64,000 bases of DNA, from positions 21,904 to 85,903 of the IMG/VR virus record IMGVR_UViG_3300031707_002920, one strand, 5' to 3'. Within the stretch, counting starts at the first letter, position 1. Every line of letters starts with the position of its first letter. A model generated the notes under the pieces. The model was not told the DNA's origin, searched no databases, and worked only from the letters and a program-made list of their open reading frames with translations. Both the position numbers and the translations under genes were made by a program. This document shows positions 38,016 to 46,991 of the stretch, one piece after another. Source of the DNA: a virus.

Positions 38016-41000
38016 ATGAATAAAGCCATAACAAAATTAGATTATATACAATATCTTTGTGAGCGAAAGTTAAAAAATTTATCATTAGAAAACGATGAAT
38101 ACATTCAACAACTTGAAAGAGAACTTACAAATATTGACGTGCAAGATTTGCAAGATTATGTGATTAATTTGATTAAAAACAAGACAAAAATTGACAGACA
38201 TGGTTCGTTAATCTATTATCTTATTGGCGTGTCTGATATCGATCCAATTAAAAATAAAATACCTATTAAAGTTAAAAAACAGTCTTCGTTTCCCGATATT
38301 GACTCAGATTTTAGCATGAATGAAAGGGAAGAAGTCGTAAAGTATTTCATTAATAAATATGGAAGTGATCACGTCGCGCCGATTGGATCGTATGGTCAAA
38401 TGAAAATGAAAATGGTTATGAGAGATATTGCTAGGATTTTTGATGTAGATTTAAATGACACGAATGAAGTTGTAAAAAATCTTGGCGAAGATGTTGATGC
38501 AATGACAGAAGAAGAATTTGATGTAGCAATTGCTATCGAACCAGGCGAAGACGGTTTCAGGAACGATTTATATGAATTGAGAAAATATCTCGAACGACAT
38601 CCTGAAGTACGAGAAATATTATTCAAACTTAAAGGTCAATTGCGACATCTTACCAAACATCCTGCCGGCGTGGTTGCGACTCCTACCAAAATTGATGAGA
38701 CGATTCCATTAATGAGGCACAAAGACGAACTTATAACTAGTTGGGTTGACGGCATTACTCGAAAAGATTTACAATCTTCGGGCTTCATAAAATTCGATAT
38801 TTTGGGACTTAAGACATTGACGATTATTAAAGAAATTCTTGAACTTATTAGGAATCGTAAGTCGTATAATAAAAATGCAGACTTTGATCTTCAGTCAATT
38901 GATAGAGGTCAAATAACGTCATTACTTTATGAAGAATTTTCAAGCAAATTACCGTTAGACGGTAATGACATTATTTATGAAAGATTCAGAAATACAGATA
39001 CTAATGGCATTTTTCAATTTGAATGTATTGCCGGCGATTCATGGATCGGTAATTATAGAATAAAAGAGTTATACAAAGACTTTTTGAGAGGACCGGTACA
39101 TAAAATTGGATGTGTAGACATTAAGAAAAAAAGAAAAATTAGACAAATTGTTTACGCGATGAAGAAACAAGAAAGAGAAGTATATCGAGTGGTTGTCGAT
39201 TATGATAATAGATGCATTGAAACTTCTATTTTGCACGAATATTATACTCCGAAAAGTTGGAAAAAGCTGCAAGATTTGAAAATCGGTGATAAGATACTTA
39301 TCGACACTGAAAGATGTAGGACTCAATATTATTGTCCTGTCTCACAAACAGTGATGGATGTGTTAGGCATTAAAACTGGTTGTGAAGAATGTATTAAAAA
39401 CGGCAAGAGAATCTGTAAAACGCAAGTATTGAAAAAATTTAGACAAGTTAAAATTCGATATAAATTCGTTAAAATAAAGCAAATTGATTTTGTGGGCCTG
39501 AAAGAGGTTTATGATATTGGATTTTCAAACAAGCAACATCGCAATTACGTCGCAAATGGGTTCGTAGTTCATAATAGTAATTTAATGAAATCATTACTCA
39601 GAGAGATTAAGCCGACTACATTTAATGATATTACTTCTACTACTGCGTTAGGTCGACCGGGACCTTTAGACATGGGCATGCATCATGAATATGCTCAGAG
39701 AAAAAATGGGAAAAAGTTTGATTTTGGATCGCCATTAATTGAAAAATGTTTAAAAGACAGTTTTGGCATATTAACATATCAAGAAGACGTAATGAGACTA
39801 TGCAACATCGTCGCAGGATTTCCATTAGATTTAACTGATACAGTTAGAAAAAATTTGATGAAATCTATCAGAGATAAAGATGCGAAAGATAAAGAAGCAA
39901 AACAGAGAAAAGAAATTCATGAAAAATTCATCAGAGGCTGTGTTGAGCGAGGCCTTAAAGAGCAAATTGCTGAATCGTGGTGGCAAAGTTGTGTATCATT
40001 TGCTCGCTACGGGTTCAATAAGTGTTTAACTGGCGATACTGTTCTTACAAGATGTAACGGCAATCAACATACAAAAAGAAATATTACAATTAGAGAACTA
40101 TATTCAGCCTATAGATCAGACACAAAGGTCGGACAAAAGTATAGAAGATCTGGTTATCCAATAATACATTCAATGATTGATGGTAGAATTAAGATTGAAA
40201 AAATAAAAGATATAGTTTACAATGGTAGAAAGCCAGTATTTAGAATCACAACAGATAATGGGTTCAGTATTAAAGCTACTGACATTCATAGATTTTTAAG
40301 TGAGTTTGGTTGGAAGATGGTTAAAGATTTCAACATTAGTGATTTGATAGCAATTACATTACAAGAATATGATGACTATAAACGAATAGGTTATTATGAT
40401 ATGGATCGAACAAAACGATATGAAAAAGGGTTTGAAGTAACTTATGCAAAAATTGTCAGTATTGAACTTGTTGGTATTGAAGATGTTTATGATGTTGAAA
40501 TGTATGGCGATGAACACAATTTTGTAGCAAATGGATTTATAAGTCATAATTCTCACGCTGTAGCGTACACTGTTCTCAGTTATCAAATGATGTGGTTTAA
40601 AGTGTATTATCCGTTAGAATTTTATGTAGTGTTGTTATCAAATTCAATTAAAGAGAAGTTCGTCGATTATTTTTCCGAGATAATGGGTAAGGGCATCAAC
40701 ATTGTTCCGGCAAATATTAATAAATCAAAAGAAGGATTTACAATACACGGTGAAGATAATAGCATAATGTTTGGATTGGGATATGTCATAGGAGTAGGGC
40801 CGGCAATTATTAATGTAATCACTCAGACACAACCGTTTGATTCATTTATAGATTTTTGGCATAAAACAGAGAGGATTAAAAAAATTGGTAAATCTGCTAT
40901 TGTCGCACTAATAAGTGCTCATGCATTTGATGACTTTGGAGCTCAAAATGAGATGTTAGAAAAGTATTATAAAGTCATTAGACAAGATACAAAATGGGAA

Positions 41001-41528
41001 CGTGATATTGATTATAATGACCGTAGATATGAACACGAGCAATTTGTTGAAGCGTATAGTTTAGATTGGCGAACAAAATTATCAGATAAACAAAAGGCAG
41101 AAGTAACTAAGCTAAATGCTAAATTGTTGACAAAATTAGTGCAACCTAAAGCTAACATGAAAAAAACGATATGGGGCATTATTACTGGTATAATCGAAAA
41201 AACTAGTAAAAACGATAATAATTATTTTTATGTGATGTTGACAGATTCAAAATTTAATATTGTAAAAATCAGAATTCCTTGTTATAATAAAAGATGTAAA
41301 TACGCATTTATTCTTAATCAAGAGTCAGGAAAATATAGGAAAGTACCAGTTCAAGACGTTATTAAAATGGATAATATTTTAGTAGGAGATGCCGAAACAA
41401 GCGAATATATGGATAGAATATTTATTGATTTGTTTGACATTTGTTGCGTGGGTAACGTATATGAGAAAACGATAGAACAAATAGAAAAATTAGCAAAATA
41501 TGACAAGATAGCTGCAGAAGAAGAATAA
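38016..41528 (+). CDS. dnaE: DNA polymerase III alpha, catalytic and C-terminal part, with two inteins
   Basis: ATG 38016 is used; a GTG at 37998 overlaps GGAG. The first 90 residues include GSLIYYLIGVSDIDPIKN, which partly resembles the end of the N-part. The catalytic FPDIDSDF follows at residues 92-99 and KFDILGLKTL supplies the third Asp. Extein sequence continues through AALGRPGPL-like TTALGRPGPLD and YGFNKSHAVAY to a C-terminal region of about 400 residues. Extein length about 810. Inteins at 39024-39575 and 40023-40550. Confidence 0.92.
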   Translation: MNKAITKLDYIQYLCERKLKNLSLENDEYIQQLERELTNIDVQDLQDYVINLIKNKTKIDRHGSLIYYLIGVSDIDPIKNKIPIKVKKQSSFPDIDSDFSMNEREEVVKYFINKYGSDHVAPIGSYGQMKMKMVMRDIARIFDVDLNDTNEVVKNLGEDVDAMTEEEFDVAIAIEPGEDGFRNDLYELRKYLERHPEVREILFKLKGQLRHLTKHPAGVVATPTKIDETIPLMRHKDELITSWVDGITRKDLQSSGFIKFDILGLKTLTIIKEILELIRNRKSYNKNADFDLQSIDRGQITSLLYEEFSSKLPLDGNDIIYERFRNTDTNGIFQFECIAGDSWIGNYRIKELYKDFLRGPVHKIGCVDIKKKRKIRQIVYAMKKQEREVYRVVVDYDNRCIETSILHEYYTPKSWKKLQDLKIGDKILIDTERCRTQYYCPVSQTVMDVLGIKTGCEECIKNGKRICKTQVLKKFRQVKIRYKFVKIKQIDFVGLKEVYDIGFSNKQHRNYVANGFVVHNSNLMKSLLREIKPTTFNDITSTTALGRPGPLDMGMHHEYAQRKNGKKFDFGSPLIEKCLKDSFGILTYQEDVMRLCNIVAGFPLDLTDTVRKNLMKSIRDKDAKDKEAKQRKEIHEKFIRGCVERGLKEQIAESWWQSCVSFARYGFNKCLTGDTVLTRCNGNQHTKRNITIRELYSAYRSDTKVGQKYRRSGYPIIHSMIDGRIKIEKIKDIVYNGRKPVFRITTDNGFSIKATDIHRFLSEFGWKMVKDFNISDLIAITLQEYDDYKRIGYYDMDRTKRYEKGFEVTYAKIVSIELVGIEDVYDVEMYGDEHNFVANGFISHNSHAVAYTVLSYQMMWFKVYYPLEFYVVLLSNSIKEKFVDYFSEIMGKGINIVPANINKSKEGFTIHGEDNSIMFGLGYVIGVGPAIINVITQTQPFDSFIDFWHKTERIKKIGKSAIVALISAHAFDDFGAQNEMLEKYYKVIRQDTKWERDIDYNDRRYEHEQFVEAYSLDWRTKLSDKQKAEVTKLNAKLLTKLVQPKANMKKTIWGIITGIIEKTSKNDNNYFYVMLTDSKFNIVKIRIPCYNKRCKYAFILNQESGKYRKVPVQDVIKMDNILVGDAETSEYMDRIFIDLFDICCVGNVYEKTIEQIEKLAKYDKIAAEEE
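39024..39575 (+). other. Mini-intein 2 in DnaE C-part (184 aa)
   Basis: It begins CIAGDSWIGNYRI after FQFE and ends RNYVANGFVVHN before Ser. An extra Cys-rich patch (YCPVSQTV...CEECIKNGKRICK) lies inside. No LAGLIDADG motif. Confidence 0.92.
40023..40550 (+). other. Mini-intein 3 in DnaE C-part (176 aa)
   Basis: It begins CLTGDTVLTRCNG after YGFNK, contains TDIHRFLSE and ends HNFVANGFISHN before Ser-His. No endonuclease domain. Confidence 0.92.
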
Positions 41529-41577
41529 TTTACTTTAACGTCTTAAATTTGATGTGTTTTTCTGTATATAATATATC

Positions 41578-42138
41578 ATGATGGGAAAAAAAGGCAAACA
41601 AGTAGATTCATTTAAAGTACAATTGTCAGTTCGACAAGAGACATTAGAGATTGATATAAATGACAAATTATATATTCCATCAATCGATGTTTTAACACCT
41701 GCAAAAGCATGTAATATGATGGCTGAGAATCCTGCATTACATGCAAGATGGAACGTGCTTGCTAACGAAGCAGCGATGGATTTTGATAAAGAAAAAATGG
41801 AATTTGATATATGGGTTAAAGAAAGATCAAAACATTATAGAGAAGATTTAGCTGATGTGCTAGGTGGCAAAAGGATAACAGATAAAATGGTTGAAGAATC
41901 TGTGATGACTGATCCAGAATACATGAGGCGTTATAAACAAGTTTTAGAGAAAAAGAAAGATGCTGCAAATATAAGGTCTATTTCATTTGGATTCGGTGAA
42001 CGGGGCGAACGATTAGTCAACATTGTATCAATGATGAAGTCTGAAAAACCATCATCAAATATTAGAAGACAAGACGATGATGATAAAAATGCATTTACTG
42101 ACAGCCCATATCCTATGGATGATACGACTGAAGATTAG
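41578..42138 (+). CDS. Probable recombination/SSB-associated protein, 186 aa
   Basis: The protein lies between the polymerase and the SSB gene. It has LEIDINDKLYIPSIDVLTPAKA, NPALHARWNVLANEAAMDFDKEK and an acidic end. The helical middle and location recall phage recombination mediators of the UvsY role, but I assign it from context only. ATG 41578; little intergenic space on either side. Confidence 0.5.
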   Translation: MMGKKGKQVDSFKVQLSVRQETLEIDINDKLYIPSIDVLTPAKACNMMAENPALHARWNVLANEAAMDFDKEKMEFDIWVKERSKHYREDLADVLGGKRITDKMVEESVMTDPEYMRRYKQVLEKKKDAANIRSISFGFGERGERLVNIVSMMKSEKPSSNIRRQDDDDKNAFTDSPYPMDDTTED

Positions 42139-42178
42139 AAAAATATGAAAACAAACACAATTAACAAAGGAGTCAGTT

Positions 42179-43441
42179 ATGCACGATGATAACCCGTGGG
42201 CAAAAGAATATGAAGAAAATGCACCGAGAACTAGACGATCTGATATTACAGGTATGACGTGGAAACAGGGTGACAACACTATTCGCATCCTTCCGAATCC
42301 AAAGGGTGGTTTGCCGTTCGTAAAATATACTGTACACTGGATTCCAATGAAGACTAGTAAGAATAATCGGCCAATCATTCACGATGTTAAATTTAAATGT
42401 CCGGTTTGCGAGTTCGTAGGATCATTATGGAGCGAAGTGTATCGGCTTAAAGAAGAAGAAGGAATGACTGATAAAGATCCAGAAATTCAGAAACTGTTAA
42501 AACAAATTGGTGTTTTTCGTGGTAAAAAGACGTATGATATGAATGTCATACATCGAGAAGATTATCGCGCAGACGATTCTAAAATTAAAATTAAAAGATT
42601 AGTTGCAGGACCGACTATTTGGAAACCGATTATCGAACTCGGTAATAGTTCAAAATGGGGGAATCCTTCGACTGCAAGCGCGAAAGGGTATGACTTAACG
42701 ATAACTGTAGATGGTGAAAAACTAAAAAGAGAATATACAGTGCTTCCTGATTCTGAAAGAAAAGCGTTGACAGACGAAGAAATGACGGCTGTTAAAGAAC
42801 GCGCTTATGATCTTGCAAAATTAAGAGTGTTTTCGTCACCTACAGAGATGCTGGATGTCATTGAAAATTCTAAACCACCGCTTGATGGTATCAGTCTGAA
42901 AAAATTGAGAAAATTAATAAAAGGTGATGATGAAGAAGAAACGTCGACGGTTGGTCATGTAAATGAAGAAGATACTCAAGAACGTGCAACTGATACTGAC
43001 GATGATGACGACGATACAACTCCGGCGACTGCTACAGCGTCAATTGCAAAGGCACCGGCACCGGCAAAAGCAACGCCTGATGACGACGATGACAAGGACG
43101 TACCAGATCCAGATGATGACGATGATGACGACAAGACAAAAAAAGAAGTAGCAGAATCGAAAAAAGATTCAAAAGCATTTACAGAAGCAAATGAACCGGC
43201 GGCTGAGTCTGACGATGCTACTGTGACTTTAAATAATATGGATTGTCGTGGTACTTATGATCCTGAAGATATCGGTTGTCAAGATTGCTCATTAGCTAAT
43301 GAATGTCAAGAATTGAAAAAAGAAAAAGAAAAAGCAGCTGTGCCAAAGACGATGGGCAAACAAGGGAAAGCTGGTAAGCAGACCGAAACTACACCTGATG
43401 CAAAACCGGTCGATTCTCCAAAACGTAAATTACCGTTTTAA
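42179..43441 (+). CDS. Single-stranded DNA-binding protein, gp32-like
   Basis: ATG 42179 follows AAAGGAG. An N-terminal region (WKQGDNTIRILPNPKGGLPF) and KCPVCEFVGSLWSEVY with YRLKEEEG fit phage gp32-type SSBs with a zinc knob. From about residue 255 there are three Asp runs, an Ala/Pro linker and a second Cys set (DCRGTYDPEDIGCQDCSLANEC), ending RKLPF. The acidic segments and hydrophobic tip would recruit partners such as the RecA and polymerase encoded next to it. 420 residues, longer than gp32. Confidence 0.85.
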   Translation: MHDDNPWAKEYEENAPRTRRSDITGMTWKQGDNTIRILPNPKGGLPFVKYTVHWIPMKTSKNNRPIIHDVKFKCPVCEFVGSLWSEVYRLKEEEGMTDKDPEIQKLLKQIGVFRGKKTYDMNVIHREDYRADDSKIKIKRLVAGPTIWKPIIELGNSSKWGNPSTASAKGYDLTITVDGEKLKREYTVLPDSERKALTDEEMTAVKERAYDLAKLRVFSSPTEMLDVIENSKPPLDGISLKKLRKLIKGDDEEETSTVGHVNEEDTQERATDTDDDDDDTTPATATASIAKAPAPAKATPDDDDDKDVPDPDDDDDDDKTKKEVAESKKDSKAFTEANEPAAESDDATVTLNNMDCRGTYDPEDIGCQDCSLANECQELKKEKEKAAVPKTMGKQGKAGKQTETTPDAKPVDSPKRKLPF

Positions 43442-43448
43442 ATTCAAC

Positions 43449-43484
43449 AAAAGTGAGTATTAATTTATAGTACTCACTTTTTTT
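43449..43484 (+). terminator. Intrinsic terminator after SSB
   Basis: AAAAGTGAGTA/TACTCACTTTT with an AT loop is followed by a T run. Confidence 0.87.
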
Positions 43485-43500
43485 TGAAAAGGAGATTAAT

Positions 43501-44850
43501 ATGTCTAATGATGAAAATATTGAAATCGAAAGTGAAGAAGAGTCTTTAGATGAAAGTTCGGGAAGACGTAAAAAAGAACGAAAACTAATGACTGTGACTG
43601 CTGCTGCTATAATACAAAAACGTTTTGGTCGATCGATTGTACCTGCTGGCAATAAATATAAAGATTTACCGAAAGCGATATCTACTGGTTCAATACTTCT
43701 CGATAATGCGATAGGACCTTGTAAGGGCTATCCATACGGTTCGGTAATCGAAGTTTTTGGCTGGGAAGGCGCAGGCAAAACGTTAATGCTTTATCTTGCA
43801 ATCGCTGAATCTCAGAGAAATTGTCCTGAAAAACCATGTGTATTAATTGATGCTGAACGTCAATTTCAATTTCAGGCAAAATGGGCTGCCCAAGTCGGTG
43901 TTGACATTGAGAAATTAATTGTTATTCCCGTGTCCACAGCTGAAGAGGCATTTGACATAATGCATGCTCTCGTTCTTGGCGAACACGAAGTCGATAAAAA
44001 GACTAATCAAGTCGTTCGAGTCATTACGCCCGGTAATTATGCGATCATCGGTATTGATAGCGTCACCCAATTAGTGTCGACCACTGACGCGACAAAAGGT
44101 ATGGAACAAACTAGACAGAGAGGGACACAAGCATCTGCTATCGGTCTCGGTCTTAAAAAAGTTACATCAGCAATGGCCAGGTCAGACGTCGATTCAAAAA
44201 CCATATTGTATTTCATCAATCAACTAAGGAAAAATCCAAATAAGCGATTTGGCAATCCCGAATACAGAACAGGCGGAAACGCACTACCTTTTTATGATAC
44301 GATTGCAATTAAAGTGGCAAAAGTATGGGATTCAGAGGTAAGAAATGAAAATAGTGAAATAATATCTCACGATGTAAAAGTCACATTTGAGAAGAATAAA
44401 GCAGGTTCAATGCCAGAAGAAGCAATAGTATTTACATTGAAACATGATGGTACAGGCGTTGATAACCAAAAAGAATTATTTGATGTCGCAATGTTGAATG
44501 GTATTTTGAAAGAATTTGAAGTACAAAAAGACGACAAAGTCGTTTTACGATATAATTTTGTTAATGAAAATGGCGAGAAATTATATCCTGATCTTAAAGA
44601 CTTTGGCAAAAAGAAGTTTGAAACAGTTTTAGATGAAAATCCAAAGATTAAAGATAGAATTCAACTATTGATTGAAGATAAAAAAATATTTGTTAAAAAA
44701 GACAATGTAAAAGAGACTATTCCTGAATCAGTATATTCTGACAGTGAAGAAGACGAAACAGAAACAATTGAAGACGCTGAAGAAAATCTTGAAGATAAAG
44801 AATCTAGAAGAGACAGACGAGAAAAGAAAAGATCACTCAAGATCAAATAA
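43501..44850 (+). CDS. recA: RecA/UvsX-type recombinase
   Basis: ATG 43501 follows AAAAGGAG. Walker A GWEGAGKT is at residues 87-94, Walker B region NYAIIGIDSVTQL, and loop-2 region RNPNKRFGNPEYRTGGNALPFY. The N-terminus and the C-terminus (residues 405-449) are highly charged and acidic, then basic. It forms filaments on ssDNA for strand exchange. Neighbouring SSB, Mre11 and RuvC complete a recombination set. Confidence 0.93.
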   Translation: MSNDENIEIESEEESLDESSGRRKKERKLMTVTAAAIIQKRFGRSIVPAGNKYKDLPKAISTGSILLDNAIGPCKGYPYGSVIEVFGWEGAGKTLMLYLAIAESQRNCPEKPCVLIDAERQFQFQAKWAAQVGVDIEKLIVIPVSTAEEAFDIMHALVLGEHEVDKKTNQVVRVITPGNYAIIGIDSVTQLVSTTDATKGMEQTRQRGTQASAIGLGLKKVTSAMARSDVDSKTILYFINQLRKNPNKRFGNPEYRTGGNALPFYDTIAIKVAKVWDSEVRNENSEIISHDVKVTFEKNKAGSMPEEAIVFTLKHDGTGVDNQKELFDVAMLNGILKEFEVQKDDKVVLRYNFVNENGEKLYPDLKDFGKKKFETVLDENPKIKDRIQLLIEDKKIFVKKDNVKETIPESVYSDSEEDETETIEDAEENLEDKESRRDRREKKRSLKIK

Positions 44851-45187
44851 TTATGGATAAGCATCAAATCCTTTATCAACTATCTCAAGTATATTGTCGA
44901 TTAATGCCATCTAACATTTCGGGCGTAGGCGTCTTTGCGATCAAACTAATTCCCCAAGGAACTGATCCTTTTGTCGGATGCTTCTCTGACGAGTATATAG
45001 AGGTAACATCACAAGAATTACAGACAGTTGATCTCGCTGTGCAAGCATATGTTAAAGACATTTGCGCTTTCCAAGAGGGTAAGTATTTTTTACCATCGTG
45101 CGGGATACCACGAATTGATATGTCATTTTTTCTAAACCACTCTTTCCATCCTAACATGCAATCATTCGATTTGGGTGATAAATTTAT

Positions 45188-46450
45188 GCTCCTGTGAGCG
45201 AGAAAACCCACGGTTTTAACCGTGGGATGAAAGCGAACCAGTACTATCTATTAAAAATAGTCATACTCTTTGTGCAAAATGTAGTATATTACCTCTAATG
45301 CGCAAAACTTTCAAATACCGATTATACCCCACCAAACTTCAAATCACCAAAATGAATAACATTTTGGAACAAACTCGTTGGGTCTACAATGAAACTCTTG
45401 CACTCAGAAAAAACGCCTGGGAAATTGAAAAGAAATCTATATCCCTTTATGATACAGCTAATAAACTTCCTGAATGGAAAGCCAATAAACCTGAGCTGAG
45501 TGACGTGTATTCTCAGGTACTTCAGAATGCCCAGATACGCGTAGATCTTGCTTTCAAAGCCTTCTGGAGACGCTGTAAATCTGGAGAGAACCCTGGTTTC
45601 CCTCGGTTCAAAGGAAAGGGATGGTACGACTCTATCACCTACCCCCAGTCTGGATTCAGACTTCACTCTGACGGAGTCTACCTCTCTAAAATAGACCGAG
45701 TTCCTATTGTTTTTCATAGACCTCTTGAGGGTACCATCAAAACCTGTACAGTTAAAAAGACTCCTACCGGAAAATGGTTTGTGTATTTCTCTTGTGAAAC
45801 AAAAAGACCAGAGTCCCTTCCAAAAACTGAGAAAATAGTTGGAATTGATCTTGGACTTCTCACCTACGTTCAATGTTCTGACGGGTCGAAGATAGATAAA
45901 CCTCGCTTTTTCAAACAGGAGCAAGAGGCTCTTGCTCAAGTTCAGAGAAGATTTTCTAAAAACAAGAGCCCCATAAACAAACACTCTGTAGCTCTTGTGC
46001 ATGAGCGCATTAGAAACAAGAGAGAGGACTTTTGCCACAAAGTTTCGAAAAAACTGGTTGATAAGTATGATTTTATCGCACATGAAAATCTGAACGTGAA
46101 AGATATGTTGGAGCAGAAGAAATTCAGTAAGAGTATCTCTGATGCTGCCTGGAGTACACTGATACAGTTTCTGATCTACAAAGCTGAAAACGCTGGTAGA
46201 ATCAGAGTAGCAGTGGACCCAAGGGGTACGAGTCAGAGATGCTCTCAGTGTGGGTCGGTGGTGAGTAAAGATTTAAGTGTTAGAGTACATCACTGTCCTC
46301 ATTGCGGTTTCAAAACGGGTAGAGACCTGAACTCTGCACTTGAAATACTCAGACTCGGGCTGGAGTCTGTTGAGCGACCCCCGCATCGCCGTAAGGCGAA
46401 AGCACTGGTGAGGGCTCATAGAAGCCCACGACTTTAGTCGTGGGAGCAGT
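45188..46450 (+). mobile_element. IS605-family element with tnpB only (1263 bp)
   Basis: The left hairpin is CCCACGGTTTTAACCGTGGG and the right hairpin CCCACGACTTTAGTCGTGGG. It is inserted after TTTAT. It lacks tnpA, so HUH transposase would come from another copy, such as 33949. The 331-bp remnant at 3226 is its deletion derivative. Confidence 0.9.
45298..46437 (+). CDS. tnpB: IS605 TnpB, RNA-guided nuclease
   Basis: This 379-residue protein is complete. The N-terminal helix-turn-helix (FKYRLYPTKLQITKMNN) is followed by RuvC motifs GIDLGLLT, AHENLNVKD and GRDLNSALE, and the zinc finger CSQCG..CPHCG. Start ATG 45298 has no strong binding site, typical of tnpB. The end of the gene overlaps the right-end hairpin, where its guide RNA would originate. 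Confidence 0.92.
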   Translation: MRKTFKYRLYPTKLQITKMNNILEQTRWVYNETLALRKNAWEIEKKSISLYDTANKLPEWKANKPELSDVYSQVLQNAQIRVDLAFKAFWRRCKSGENPGFPRFKGKGWYDSITYPQSGFRLHSDGVYLSKIDRVPIVFHRPLEGTIKTCTVKKTPTGKWFVYFSCETKRPESLPKTEKIVGIDLGLLTYVQCSDGSKIDKPRFFKQEQEALAQVQRRFSKNKSPINKHSVALVHERIRNKREDFCHKVSKKLVDKYDFIAHENLNVKDMLEQKKFSKSISDAAWSTLIQFLIYKAENAGRIRVAVDPRGTSQRCSQCGSVVSKDLSVRVHHCPHCGFKTGRDLNSALEILRLGLESVERPPHRRKAKALVRAHRSPRL

Positions 46451-46520
46451 CACACAACATATATAGATATAGACATAAACAAACGAGAATTTTTGCTAAA
46501 GACACATGATGGGAAGTTGC

Positions 46521-46991
46521 ATGGCAGGGACTTGTAAATATTGTGGTTTTAGCGGCACTCACGAAATGCTGGCAGATCATGCATGTCATTGTCCTGCTGA
46601 AACATCTCCATCTGACGCCATAGCGAAAAAGATGACGAATGTTAAGTTTATAGGAAGTTTTCAAGGACTTCTTGCAAAAGGACATATTTTTACAGTTACG
46701 TCGATACAAACGACCATTTACAAAAATAAAGAAAAGAGTGCTAATCGTAGATGTTGGGGTTGGTTTCCAACAGAAAAAGAAGCTAAGCACGCAGTCGACA
46801 TAAATGCAGGTGATATGATGGAAATATCTTATACGTATGTAGTCATTGAAAAGCATCCTGCAGGAATTTTAGTAGAACCTGTAGTAATTGCTTGGTATAA
46901 ATGGACAGGTCGATATCCCAAAGGCAAAATTTGGAAACGATGCAAAGCTCCAGAATGGGCTGAAGGTACAATTGGGTGGGGGTTTGGATGA
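46521..46991 (+). CDS. Unknown zinc-knuckle protein, about 156 aa
   Basis: ATG 46521 follows GGGAAG; ATG 46506 in frame is the alternative. CKYCGFSGTHEMLADHACHC forms a C2H2-like module at the N-terminus. The rest is beta-rich with many aromatic residues (RRCWGWFPTEKEA, IAWYKWTGRYPKGK). It overlaps the next gene by four bases. Not recognised. Confidence 0.6.
   Translation: MAGTCKYCGFSGTHEMLADHACHCPAETSPSDAIAKKMTNVKFIGSFQGLLAKGHIFTVTSIQTTIYKNKEKSANRRCWGWFPTEKEAKHAVDINAGDMMEISYTYVVIEKHPAGILVEPVVIAWYKWTGRYPKGKIWKRCKAPEWAEGTIGWGFG

Larger units (their letters stand above)
44853..46466 (+). pseudogene. SET-domain-like protein gene interrupted by an IS element
   Basis: From ATG 44853 the protein reads SNISGVGVFAIKLIPQGTDPF and FFLNHSFHPNMQSFDLGDKF, the N-terminal and NHSxxPN motifs of SET lysine methyltransferases. 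The element at 45188 cuts it after DKF. Joining 45187 to 46451 gives DKFITQHI and a stop at 46464-46466. The last Tyr-containing SET motif is not seen, so the gene may have been short already. Two bases separate it from recA. Confidence 0.65.

Noticed and set aside
37700-38100. Trans-splicing split intein joining the two polymerase genes
   Set aside because: The end of the first gene lacks an intein-type Cys start and conserved blocks, and the second gene start lacks a terminal His-Asn followed by Cys/Ser/Thr.
42963-43151. 62-residue frame rich in Met, Gln and Arg
   Set aside because: A frame shadow of the Asp-repeat region of the SSB gene.
43389-43652. Minus-strand 87-residue frame across the SSB terminator
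   Set aside because: It crosses an intrinsic terminator and the start of recA; no translation signal.
45322-46083. 253-residue open frame on the minus strand
   Set aside because: It is the antisense of a clear tnpB gene and has no ribosome binding site.
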